64,000 bases of DNA, from positions 6,920,634 through 6,984,633 of the forward strand of contig JAPTYO010000010.1 of the NCBI GenBank assembly GCA_036873135.1. The letters are read 5' to 3'. Source of the DNA: Clarkia xantiana subsp. parviflora. Lineage: Eukaryota; Streptophyta; Magnoliopsida; Myrtales; Onagraceae. Shown here piece after piece: positions 23,100 to 35,442 of the stretch. Numbering within the stretch: position 1 is the first letter of the stretch; each line of letters begins with the position of its first letter. Position numbers and translations under genes: made by a program. The notes beneath the pieces were generated by a model. The model saw nothing but the letters and a program-made list of their open reading frames with translations, was not told the DNA's origin and searched no databases.

Positions 23100-26000
23100 T
23101 CTACTATCTATTATATTATATTAATTCGGTATCGGAAGCCCTCTGGTCGACACGTGGACAGTCCACGCAGTCACCGTTTCCTAATTTAATCCGAATTTAA
23201 TAGTTGTTCTCTAAATTTAGATACATAATATTGATTGGTTGAAAATTAAGAAGTACTTTTATCTCCTATTTTGGTCTCTACGCAATTTATAGAAACAAAT
23301 TAATTAAAAGTTTCCTTTTAAATAGTAAATCTATACAGTTTGGTTCCGGAAGACCGTAGGCCGCCACGTAAGCAATATATATATATATATATACAATAAT
23401 AATAATAATAAAAAATAATAATTAACGAATTTTGAAGTTTGGAAACTTCAATTTATACTTCATAACGTGTATTTATTATCCTATGCATATAAACCTTAAA
23501 AAAAATCCTATCGGTCACAAATTTAGGTCTTATTAAAGAATATATATTATATTTATACATATATATCAAATAACATACGCTATTCATGTAAACTAAATTG
23601 CCTCATAATCTAATATTAAATATTTATAATATTAAAACACTATTGTATTAAAAGGAAAAAATAAAATATTATTATTCAAATAAAAACAATACTATTTAAT
23701 TAGGAATCATATATATATATATATATAAACATTGTTCGCTTGATAATCTCATGTATACATAATGAAGTGGGCATATCGGAAGATTGTTAGAAAAAAAATG
23801 TTACGGTCAAATTTAGTTAATTGGAAAATTAATAATGAAATAATTATTCTTAAAAAGAAGGTCAATAATGTTATTTTAAAAAATGTAGAAAGATAAATGC
23901 ACAATATATTGATATAATATATATATATGTATATATATATATACTTAACTTAATAAGACTACACAATATATATATTATAAGATTTGGTGGTAATTTTTTT
24001 TGGTAATTTCTTGATAATATATTACGTATGGAATATTCATACAATTATATATTAATATAATAAATAGTATATATTATACTAAATAGTTTATATATACATT
24101 TGTATTAGTTTAGGATTGGTATATAAAAAGAAGCATACATAATTACATTTTAGACATCATAAGCACTAAGCAGCCCTCCACTAGCACAAGACCGCGTGAT
24201 TTTCATCTTCGAGATCAAGGAACAAATTCTACATTGATGAAAGAACTTTGCAGGTTCATTGTTTCTAATTATTCTTCATTTTTTTTTTTAAAAAAATTAC
24301 AACTATATTGGTGTTAATGAAAAGGATTCAAAGTTTCTATTAATATAAATATATTATCATGTCGTCTCATTATCTGTACAAAACTAAATTGCAGGTCAAA
24401 TTTTTTAAAACATTAACATGGATAGACCATCTACTATCCCGTGTGGAACATACAAAGACCGATAGTAATGCCATCACACCGTTGAGACACATTGAATTGG
24501 ACGCGGAGGACGTGTCACTCCCTTTCATCATTCATGTAATTTTTTTAAAGTTTAACAAAACTGACTCAAATTTGCCTCTACATCGCAGGATCATCTTTCT
24601 CTTTCAAGAAGTGCAAATCCCGCTTCTGTGGTAGATTTATCCTAAGTCGGTGTTCATTTGAATATCTAACTATGCGTTTGATTTGATTTATTACGATTTA
24701 TCCCATGATCATCTTCTTCGCGTCAATCTGCTACCTTCTATCCAATTGCAAAGCAATAATTTAATTTGGTTGATTTTGTTTGCTGTTTATGATGTGTTGA
24801 TGGATACTTTCAATAATTGTAGCTAATTTGAATTACAATGTTCGAAATCAAATAAAATCACAATAAATTAAGAATTGATATTGATTCGTGTGTTTGATTG
24901 ATTATGTTATGCCAGACCAATGAATGTGACATGATGACTGGGGTGGTGGAGTTTAATGTTGGTGGAAGCTTTGAACACCTTCTCCAAGCTGTTTGGGTTG
25001 GTTAAGTTGTGGTTCACTTAGTTGACGGATCCCGATAACATGTCGAGGGACTTTTGGATGCTCGACGAGAAGGATTTGCTGCAAGTGATTCTCAATTGTC
25101 TTATCATTATTCGAAAGCACCACTGCGTTCGAGTCTTCTACGCAAAGTGCACTCGAAACATGGTCTATTGACGTATCCGAGTGGTCGGGTAATCATGACT
25201 TGGGATTCGATGAATAGTTGGCCTTACTAGACAACAAATCACTTGGATCTTATTTTTATTTATTTATTTTTGAGCTATTTCCCTACCGTGTGGATAACTT
25301 GAAAATAAGAAATAACGAGGTCCTGAAGCATCACCACCAATAGTCTCTTTATCGGCCTCACACATAACTGTTGGAATATAATTTATTTTATGCTCTTTGT
25401 TACAACACCAATTGAAAATCACAAAGAATGTATTATTTTTAATATTTGTCGACGTGTTTCTATGTAGCTCAAAGTTATTTTGACGGAAGGTGTCAACTAG
25501 AATAGTGGTCAACGTACACTGAAGAAAGATGGCGTATGCATCAATGTAGTCACTTTGGTAGTCTATGTATCGTTTAATATTGTGATCTTTTATTAGATAT
25601 CTGATTTGAGCAAATAATAGAAAAACTCAGTTTATTATAATTTTTCGATTAATATGCTTTAGTTTTCATTATTTTTTTTCCCCCATGAGTGGTCCTTGAA
25701 GGTCCCCTTATCAAGAGGTCGGCAACGCCCATAGCATGTTTTAATTATCACATTATAATTTTAGTGTTACTACTTCACAATCACTTTATTTTTTAATATG
25801 AATTGTGAAACTCCACAACTTACGTAATTTAAATTGCATTCAGTGTTTCATAATTATACATATTATTAATTTTTTTTTTCCGTAGAAACTTACTATTATT
25901 ATTCAGTTTATAAATAATAATGATATACATATATACTGAATAGTAATTAATATGATGGTATAATATTTTATTTATTTATATATAACAAAACTATGAAAGG

Positions 26001-26360
26001 AAATATATATATATTATATAAAGTGTACAATTAAAAATATTTATGAAATTGATATCAATTTGATATATACATAATATAAATTTTATTTATATTATGATTG
26101 TTTAAATATAAGTATTAGTTACGTATTTAATTAAATATATTTATTGGTATATAACTTGATTTAATGTCTTCTCTAATCTTTTACTCAATTAAAGTTTTCC
26201 AATTTCATCGCAACTTCTACAAATTTGGATATAAAATACAGAGTAACTGGAAATTTAGAAAATATTTTATCCTAATTTAATATCTACATAAAATAAATAA
26301 ATCCTTACATAATATACTAATTAACATAATAGTTATTATTTTTTAAAGATTAATATGTAG

Positions 26361-26398
<38 letters not shown>

Positions 26399-26450
26399 TT
26401 TTATATTGATATCTTTTTTTACCCGCGCGGTGCGCGGGGTTCGCACCTAG
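23100..26450 (+). mobile_element. Helitron-like element 1 (non-autonomous)
   Basis: It starts TCTACTATC after an A (23099). It ends with a GC-rich hairpin (CCGCGCGGTGCGCGGG, 26423-26438) followed by GTTCGCACCTAG and then T (26451). This matches Helitron structure: 5' TC, 3' hairpin about 10 bases before CTRR, insertion between A and T. It encodes no Rep/helicase. About 250 bases of its 5' end (including GACACGTGGACAGT and TTTGGTTCCGGAAGACCGTA) recur at the start of element 2. The interior at about 24180-25250 is less AT-rich and has exon-like segments with possible introns, which may be captured host sequence, but I recognise no protein. The rest is AT-rich with TA runs. Confidence 0.7.
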
Positions 26451-29400
26451 TATTATATTAATTCGGCTTCGAAAACCCTCTGACTGACACGTGGACAGTT
26501 TGCTCTGTCACTGTTTCCTAATTTAGTTGGAATTTAATAGTGGTTCTATAAATTTTTATACAAAATATTGATTGATTGAAAATTAAGAAGTATTTTATCT
26601 CCTATTTTGGTCTCTATGCAATTTAAAGAAACAAATGAATTTAAAGTTTCTATTTAAATAGTAATTCTATACAATTTGGTTCCGGAAGACCGTAGGCCGC
26701 CACATCATCAATCTATTAAATATAATAAGATTATAATAAAGCAAAAAATAACGTTTCTAAAGTAAATACATTGCAAAAAATAATGTTCCTGAAGTAACAC
26801 AGAAATAACATTAAATAAAAAAATTCATATTTCTTTTTACTAAAAACAAGTAATAATAAAAAATAAATATTCCAAATATATAAAGTATTCATTTACCTAG
26901 GGGTGAGCAAATTACCCAGTTGGAACCGGAACCGGACCGGAACCGGTCATTTGGTAGGTTCCGGGTAGATGTAAATGGTTCTGTTACGGTTCTGGGATTA
27001 AATTTCAAGAACCGGTATTTTCGGTTCCGGTTCCGGGATAAGTTTTCGGGTACCCAAATACCCGGAACCGGAACCGTTATATATATATAAATTAAAAAAA
27101 CACTAAACATTTAACAAATTTAAAATTGGTTTGTGGAAAATGTTATAATTATTTTTATGATTCACTTGGTATAACATAACTTTCAGTTTCAATTGGCTAC
27201 CGAGAACCCGGTTCCAACTGGGTATCCAGAACCCGGTTCCAACTAGTACCTAAAATTATATTATTTAGTTTGAAAATTTGTAACCGGTTCCTTAACGGGT
27301 ACCCGGAACCGATTGGCTCTTAACGGTTCTGGTACGGTTCCGGTTCCTAAATGTTCTGGTACGGTTCTGGGTAATAAAGTTAGGAACCGTTTAGTATTGG
27401 TCTGGTTCTGGGATACCCTAAAAGTACTGGGTACCCGGAACCGCTCACCCCTACATTTACCACACATTCTTATGGTTTTTTTTAAATATATTTTTAGTTA
27501 GAAAAAAAACGTAGCAAATCATAACTAGAAAAAGATATATATATATATATATATAGAGCAAATGAAGCTAGATAGAAACATATATAAGAAAACTACTTAT
27601 AAAAACGTAGAAAAAAAATGTATAAAACATATAAAATCTTTATTCAGAAAAAAGGTAAATTCAAATAAAATATATATGCATATATATAATAAATGTATTA
27701 TATAAATAAAATATTTTAACAATATGGTATACATATGTATTCAGAAAAAATCACATAAATATAAAATATCTAATTATAAAAAATTTAAATTATTTATTAT
27801 ATTATAATTAAAAGCAAAATTTTAGATTAAAAATAATATATAATAGTATATTAACAGTTGTGTTCGGCCATCATGTTAGATTAAGCAATACTATTATTAT
27901 ATATCGATTATTACTACTTAATTTTGTATATTAAATATTGTTGCATATATTTGTTTAACTATATATATATATATATATATATTACACATATTATATTGCT
28001 ATATAAACTTCACTATTATATGTATAAATAATAATAATATACGGTGCATGCAGAGACATCGGGTCAGATTAGGGTTAGAGTAGGCGTGTGCAAATCACCC
28101 AGGATAATCTTCATTCTTCAATACATGATATTAGCGATTAAAAATAATACGAAGACGTGGTGACGAAAAAGAATTAGAAGAAAATCAGAGAATAGTCATT
28201 AATGGAAGTCCTTTGAAAAAATTATTAGAATAGGAATTCAAGTAAGTTGAAGCTAGGTGTCTTAGATTGTTTCGCATAAGAATTTGGTGGATTGGTTAGA
28301 GCAACTGATCGAGAACCAGGTGAATAGTGGAGAAAAATCAGTGGTTTTGTGCTTGCAGGTGGAAACCATAGTTTGGGAATCGTGGGGAAAAAAAAGGTGC
28401 AGAGCTACATACCAAAGAGATAAGCCATATCTAATATTAGTGACGTAAAGGGTGAAGAAGTTGAACACAGAAATTTGGAGAGCTTGGAGAGCTAGAAGTC
28501 GGTGTCGCTGTACTCAGCAGTTTCTTGGGAATAAAAGCAACCAAGTTCTTACCTGAAATTAACCTACTCTCGGTACGGTCTCGATTTGTTGTGATGGCTC
28601 CTCGGAGAAGTCGACCAGAAGAAGCGGAACATGCGTGGTGGCTGAAGTGATTGCGGGAAGGAACACAAGAGGTAATGATTTCGATGCTGCCATGGTCGAG
28701 GCTCGAGCAATTTCTACAAGGTGTCGAACTAGCTATCCACCTCCAATGAAGCAATGTTGTTGATGAATCAGATGTGGAATACATACTGAACCAAATTCGT
28801 TCTTTAACGACGGACCGGATTGGAGGTTCGATAACATAGTAGGCACCATCAGTCATCTAGCGAGCCAAATTCTGAATCTAACATGGAAAGTCGATCAAAT
28901 ACAACAGTGGTCGGCACCACAATTCATCAGTTACGACGACCATTGTCACGGAACCATGAGGTGCATAACAGTAAGCATCATCACTTCAGTCAATCTGTCA
29001 TGAGTAGTTCATGTACTATGAATGAACATGGCACTAACGGAACACATATGGATACAATTTCTACTATTGGATCATTATATTTGAAGAAGTTACATATTTG
29101 TGGGAGGGTTCTGTACTGCGTGAATTATATTAGCGGGCTTATGGATGAGAAAAAGATACATAAACTACATCGACTGAGTCCTTCTAAATTCAGCTCTCGG
29201 TACATATGTTATATATATATATATATATACTCAAGTTAAATCATATTTTTGTATGGTATTTATGTTTATTGTTTATTTTTTCTAACTATTGGAAACGCAA
29301 TGTCTAATATTCTTTTAAGATGTGAATTTTTTTTCTCTTGAAATACGGCGATTATTCTTTTTTTCTTAGTATATGAAAATTTCTAACAATTCTAACTTCA

Positions 29401-30167
29401 TATTAAGTTAGTTGTTTTGTGATATGTGGAATTGAGTGGTACAACTTTAAGAGAGAATATATGAATCACAACTCGAAGAGTTATAGAGTTTTACGGTTGA
29501 TAAGAACATGAACCAGTACAGTAGATTGTATGGAGGAATTAAGAGAAAAATCACGGTGCACTTTTGGGAATTACTTCAAATATCGACAAGCTCATGGAGG
29601 TACTTATTATTTATGCTACTAATTAACTACAAATGCTCAATTTTAGACATTCATGTATAATTTTAACTTAGTCATTGACATTCGAAGGGAAATAACATGT
29701 AGTTGCAAAGCTAAAACATAATAATATAAATAATATTTAAGAAAATATGCTACATTTAAAAAATAAAATATGTTGATATTCTTTTTATTTAAAAGAAAGC
29801 ATAATTAAGTATAATAGCTTAGATTTATTTTGATAATTTTTACGGCTGCACGTGGTTACCAATTACCATTTTTCTAATTTAATTACGGCTCTACAAATTT
29901 AGGTTAACGATTAATATATAAATTTTTCAACAGTATATCTATAAAAAAAAAAATCAAATTATTATCATCTCCAAAATTCAATTTCAACGTTTTTATTTTT
30001 TAAAACTTTTTTTAATGCTAATTCAATTTTTTAAGTTCGATTTTATTACTCGGTGTGAATGTAATATTAGATTTTATTGCATATTCAACAAATTAAAATA
30101 ACTCAATTTTTTTAGTTTTAAATTTATTTGAAGTTTTTTCCGCGCGGTGCGCGGGGTTAATGGCTAG
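26451..30167 (+). mobile_element. Helitron-like element 2, head to tail with element 1
   Basis: It begins immediately after the CTAG end of element 1 with TATTATATTAATTCGG, the same sequence found 12-15 bases inside the 5' end of element 1. The two then align for about 250 bases. Its 3' end is the same hairpin (CCGCGCGGTGCGCGGG, 30140-30155) followed by TTAATGGCTAG and T. The leading TC is not present as such, so its 5' end is either truncated or overlaps the CTAG of element 1. It contains a hAT-like insertion (26898-27453). A less AT-rich segment at about 28260-29200 holds unrecognised ORFs on both strands, possibly captured sequence. It has no Rep/helicase. Confidence 0.65.
26898..27453. 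mobile_element. hAT-like non-autonomous element (8-bp TSD)
   Basis: The 556-bp element has ends TAGGGGTGAGC / GCTCACCCCTA (perfect 11-bp inverted repeat). It is flanked by the perfect 8-bp duplication CATTTACC (26890-26897 and 27454-27461), the hAT signature. Subterminal regions are dense in GGAACCGG / CCGGTTCC and GGGTACC motifs in both orientations, as expected for transposase-binding repeats. It has no ORF for a transposase. It lies inside Helitron-like element 2, so it is younger than that insertion. Confidence 0.88.
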
Positions 30168-30182
30168 TGTTTAATTAATTTA

Positions 30183-30303
30183 GGGTTAATATGTGTTTTG
30201 GTCCATGATGTTTGCAAACATATGGTACCAAAAAACAAAAAAAATATCATAGACCAAAACTCAAAAGTGGTCAAACATCATGGACCAAAACACCTATTAA
30301 CCC
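30183..30303. mobile_element. 121-bp MITE, Mutator-like (9-bp TSD)
   Basis: The ends GGGTTAATATGTGTTTTGGT and the complement of the right end (GGGTTAATAGGTGTTTTGGT) form an inverted repeat of about 31 bases with few mismatches. The flanks carry the perfect 9-bp duplication ATTAATTTA (30174-30182 and 30304-30312). The centre contains ATGGTACCAAAA. It lies 15 bases beyond the Helitron end and about 270 bases before the COQ10-like start codon, so it may sit in that gene's promoter. Confidence 0.87.
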
Positions 30304-30571
30304 ATTAATTTATTAACACGAAGAAATTACCACCCGTAACCTTTGGGCAACCGATTACATGAGATAACATACAATACAAGAACAGAGAATAATAGTCCAT
30401 GGAGGATTTTTTTTTTTTTTATTCAGTCGGCGCCTCGAAGTACCAAATTGAACACGATTAGACTTTAGAGTAACCCTAATTCCAAAATCGGTCTGCAGGA
30501 GGGTCCCAGATTCACCGAAGATCCAAATTAGGCTCCACCGAACAACGAATTCGAAATCGCTGTTAGATTCA

Positions 30572-32419
30572 ATGCCTGCCCTAATATCGAAGTCCCGCGC
30601 GTTGTTATCGGCCATATGTCGTAGATACGATGCTGGAACCTTGGTCAGACAACATCGGAGGTACGATTCGATGATTGAATGCTGTAACTTGCGATGCTTG
30701 AGCTGCATTTCCGGCGGTGACAGCGCATCTCGAAGTGGACTGTTGATTCCGAGCAAGGGCGTTAGATTTCCCCCGGAAACGCTTCCAAATGCTGGAATTT
30801 TGCAGAGAAGGCGGTTTCTAGGCTGCGGAGATGGTGAAGAAGGAGGTGTTTTGTCGAAAGTTTACGAAGAGAGGCGTATTCTGGGGTAATTCATCCATAT
30901 CTTCATCTTCTTAAAACTTCTTGGTGTTGATCATTAAAAATTGTTCTTTCTTGTGTGGTATATTGTACCCATTAATGCTGATGCCCTCCTGCGTTGGCAG
31001 GTATTCTCCTGAACAATTATTCGATGTAGTTGCTGCCGTTGATTTTTATCAAGATTTTGTTCCGTGGTGTCAGCGTTCAGAGATAGTAAAAACCAATCCC
31101 GATGGATCATTTGATGCTGAGCTTGAGATTGGTTTCAAATTTCTCGTTGAAAGTTATGTTTCCCACGTGGAGATGAACCGACCAAATTCGTTAAAGGTAT
31201 AACTCAAATATTATGTAACCATTGTTAGTAACATGATGAATGCTCAACTGCTGTTAAGTTCAATCGTAGGGCTTTAGATTAGCCAACAAAATTAGATAGG
31301 GTTAATTACCAAATTGTTAGCTCATTTTTGGTCACTTGATCAAAATTGATAACTAAAGTTTTTTTTTTGGGATAAATTTCTAGCTCAAGTTTGAGAACTC
31401 TGACAAATTGCTCTCTAAAGTTTTGTTTTGGACAATTTCCTTGTTTAAGTTAAACTTTGTTGACAATTTTCTAGCTCAAAATATCGAAATCTAGCACACT
31501 GTCCACAAAATGAAACCTACGATAGCAAAACTGCAGCTATCAATTTGTCCAATGCTCAGATATGAGCTAGCAATTTGGCAACTAACCCAATTGGATATTG
31601 TGTTTCTATGTGGATTTTTATCAGATCACAGTAAATGATTAGAGAAAAACATCAAGAAATTTAATCTGCAGTATCATGTATCTTACAGTTCTGCTTCTGC
31701 TCACTTTTCTGATGCCTAATCCATCATTTTTGGTGCAGACCACGGTTTCCGATAGTACACTATTTGACCATTTGATAAATGTATGGGAATTCAGTCCAGG
31801 ATCAACTCCAGGATCTTGTGATCTTCATTTCTTAGTGGATTTCAAGTTCCGGTCACCACTCTATCGTCAGGTATTAGCCTTTCTATACGCACCTCTTTCT
31901 GTTCCTTCACACTAATTCAACCATCTCTGTTTCCTTATTGCAGTTTACGAAGAAAAAAAAAGTGATTCCTGCATATATTGTATAGAAATGTCCACTTTTT
32001 GCTAGATAATGATTTATTCGAGATATGAGTACGCAAATCAAAAGCTCTATAATCTTCTTAGACAGCTCTGATCTTCAAACCATTCATTGATGTCATATAA
32101 TAAGGTTTAACTTATCCCATGCCACAATCCAATCAAAGATGAGGGGAAAAAATTACAGATTTCATTGTAGTTTGAACTGCATGTGGAGTTCTTTGTAGAA
32201 ATGCTTTTTGCTCGTTCTGAGGTCATGTAACATGTATTATAGGTAGTCTATGAACATAAGTTAAGGTTTTGATTCGGGTTTCATGAGATGGTGGGTGTTG
32301 TGGATCAGGTGGCATCTGTGTTCTTCAAAGAGGTGGTTGAGAGACTGGTTGGCTCGTTCAGCGAGCGCTGCCGAGTTATTTATGGACCTGCAGTGCCAAT
32401 TCTTGAACGACCCGCTTGA
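30572..32419 (+). CDS. COQ10: Coenzyme Q-binding protein COQ10-like, mitochondrial (START domain)
   Basis: This is a complete four-exon gene: 30572-30885, 31001-31196, 31739-31870 and 32309-32419, in phase, giving 250 residues. COQ10 proteins bind ubiquinone through a START/polyketide-cyclase fold and are needed for respiration and for efficient coenzyme Q synthesis in mitochondria. The first ~90 residues are Arg- and Ser-rich with few acidic residues, consistent with a transit peptide. The START domain begins near residue 95 (VYEERRILGYSPEQLFDVVA). It continues with FVPWCQRSEI, DAELEIGFKFLVESYVS, STLFDHLINVWEFSPG, LHFLVDFKFRSPLYRQVA and FFKEVVERLVGSFSERCR, all in the family order. Intron 2 carries a 290-bp MITE, and other introns are small. 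The family assignment is secure; the mitochondrial location is inferred from the N-terminus. Confidence 0.94.
31299..31588. mobile_element. 290-bp intronic MITE, Mutator-like (imperfect 9-bp TSD)
   Basis: It lies in intron 2 of the COQ10-like gene. The left end GGGTTAATTACCAAATTGTT pairs with the right end, whose complement reads GGGTTAGTTGCCAAATTGCT; the pairing covers about 27 bases (through AGCTCAT). The flanks AATTAGATA (31290-31298) and AATTGGATA (31589-31597) match at 8 of 9 positions, a slightly aged target duplication. The interior holds repeated TCTAGCTCAA and ACAAATT motifs. It has no ORF. Confidence 0.8.
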
Positions 32420-35400
32420 GGTTTTTCAATGTCCACCCCTTTAAGGTCTTTCTTTTACGTGCCTCATCTTCTGTTGAAGAGAAAGATGTAGGGTAAGTCC
32501 AAGTGAACATTCTTTTTGAGTTTTTGTACAAATGCTGATACTTTGCATGTATACTTAAGAATGGGTTCAATGAAGAAATGGGATCGCCTTACTCTATTGA
32601 GAAAGACTTAACCAATGCTTTTGTCTATATACATGATGCTCATATTTTTATGAGCCATGCATTGAGGGACTCCATTACCCTAAAGAGACTTCACTGCGCT
32701 GATTAAATGATTAGTTTATCATATTTTATATGGGTTTAAAATCAAACAGGTATTTCAAATAACACATGATGGTAAATTGGTATTCGAGATAACTTTTGTG
32801 ACTTTTAGTTACCTGGGAAGTTCAAACTGTTGCACCAATCTAAACTAAGTCCTAATTGACTTAGCCCGAATAGAGTCCAAGGTTAGGTCTGACCATAGTT
32901 AGGTTCTCCGGACCTAGGTGACCCCAATCATGGTCTGACCTAGCCCTAGGGTCGATCTGGCTTTGTCAGTTGTGATCTAAGTTCGATTGGGATCCAGTCG
33001 GACCTAAGTCCCAATTGACCTAGCCCAGGCTAGGTTTAGTCACAGTTAGGTTCGTCTAATCTAGGCGACTTCAATCATGGTCGGGCCTAGCTTTGAGTTC
33101 GCCTTGGGTTATGTCAACTGGGACATGGTTCCAATCGGTGCAACAGTTTCGACTTTTCATATACTTGAAAGCCTTTAAAATCATTTCATTAATTTGTCGA
33201 CGAACGCGTATCGTCTCAAGTGCATGTTTGATTTTAACTATTATTATAGAGAACTTTACCAAAAAGAACCGTCCCAGAACGATTGATATATATCTATTAT
33301 CTAGCCAACTAAACCATAATCTGGCTCCTTGATCGATTCCGCGTCCAACTCAATTTTGATAACAATGATTCACAAGCAAAAGTATAGGATGCTAAAAAAA
33401 AACATCGTTTGACCAATTCATTTCCATAATGGATTTAACCATAATGTGATTCATTTCCATAATGGATTTCAATTCAGTAGTTCCTCCTCTTGGATCTAAA
33501 CGGTTTTACCATATCTCGAGAATTCCAGAGCTAATCGAGCCAATTTTTGAACTTACTGGAGAACCCATTATTCATGTTCTATTTATATCCTTCAGATGTT
33601 ATTGGAGTTTCTCTGATTGCGCTGAAGCTCACTAGTAGTGATAATCACTAATAGGAATAATTTCATGCTATTTCAGATGCCTTGTTAATTAAAAACAAAT
33701 TATGCTTTATCAATGGAACTTGTTTTCGTGAATCTGGGACTGAGGAGATGTGAATGTGATTCCAATAATATAAATGTAATGTTATTGTTAAATCTTGGCT
33801 TATCAATTTGATCTCTAAAGATATAACCCATGGAATGCTGCACTATAGTGATACTACTAGCTAGATATATTTGGGAAAATGTGTGAGATATGTTTATCAA
33901 AGTTGATGAAACAAGAATTTATCATTCGAATAGGGAGTTTTATCAGATGAAGTACATTGTCGATTGCTAATTACTTTTGGATGATTTTGTCGTAATTGAT
34001 GATGATGGATTGTGCAATGATTGCTTGATCACTCCTCGTGCATTGAATTAAATGAAACTTTTGCCAACAATCGATCTGCATTATTGATGATGTATCATTT
34101 ACCGTATCTGAATTATGTTCATTAAATGCTGATTTAAGAAGAAAAAAAACCAAAGAATGGTAGCGAATTATGTACCTTCTGAGACAATCATTGATATTGC
34201 CATGTATTTTTCTGGAATTAATAAGAACGCAACTGGTTGGAATTAATTAAAAAACAAGTGTGGATGTGCACTTGGTGTGGTAAAAAAGGCACAATATTAA
34301 CAATAGCTAGAAGAAGAATGGTTTTCCAACGATGGATAGAGTTATTCAGAATATGCTGATTCTGAGTATACTGATGGGGCAATTAATGGAGTAGTCTATG
34401 AATGTGGATCATCAATCATCCCTTGGAGATGCAAGGGACATCCAAACAACATAGAAAAGTTGTTAGTTAATGTTCTACTTCTACTATAAATAGAACTATA
34501 TGAATGCAATCAAGAGTGTGAACTGTGAACTATTACTACAACTTGAAATGAAGAACAACATTTAAGGGTTTCGGGTACCTGCTATTTTAGAGTATCCCAA
34601 AACCATACTAATACTAAATAGTGACTAACACACATTACTCGGAATTGTACTAAAACTGTTCGAAACTAGTACCGTTCCGAAACCATTTGGAACCAATCGG
34701 TTCTAAAAACCCATTTGGAACCGAGAAATTACGCGCTAAGAATAAGTAATAACACAACTTTAAGCTCTCCACACAAGTGATCAAGATATATATTGCTTTT
34801 ATACGTATTGTGATATACGTTATTCATGTTCAAACAGTAGGTACGAATAATAATTATGTCTTATTTTATGTTCTCAAGCTAGCTCCCAAGTAATAAATCA
34901 AATACTAAGTCCCGTGGCCAAAAAATAATCAAGTACTGTCTATTTTGTTGAGTAAATAGTAAAGTAACATTTAGTTTTGAAAAATATAAACATTTAATTT
35001 ATATATATATATATATATATATATACTAAACGGTTCCGGTTCCGTGTATTTGAATACCTAAATGCTTATTCCGAAACCAGAATCGAAAATGTCGATTTTT
35101 GAAATTTTATTCAAGCACCGTACCATAACCGTATATCTTTACCCGAAACCTATCCAAATGACCGGTTCTGGTTTAATTCCGGTGCAGTCTCACCCATAAT
35201 CATTTATTTCTTATGTCAAAATCCTCCTACTTCATACAATTCTACAGGTTCACTTTAATAATAATAACAACTAAAAAGTCAATACATAAGAGTGGAGGAT
35301 CATTTTGCAATTAACCATAGTCCCCTAACCTAAAAAACGCCAAAACCGCAACCTTCCATTTTCAAATTCCAATCTTTGCGCTCCTCTCCTCTTTCGTCTC

Positions 35401-35442
35401 CTTCTTCTCCATTTCCGATCTCAGCCTCCTCTCAGCCAGACC
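32420..35442. other. Intergenic region with a 159-bp tandem repeat and a decayed hAT-like element
   Basis: No gene is recognised. From 32845 to 33003 and again from 33004 to about 33140 a GC-richer unit is repeated (CTAAGTCCTAATTGACTTAG against CTAAGTCCCAATTGACCTAG; later ACAGTTAGGTTC-like and CAATCATGGTC). From about 34565 to 35200 the sequence has many GGAACCGG/CGGTTCC-type motifs, a central TA run (about 34998-35025) and a right end GTCTCACCC. It resembles a decayed relative of the hAT-like element at 26898. The last 100 bases before 35443 are pyrimidine-rich 5' UTR of the next gene. Confidence 0.5.
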
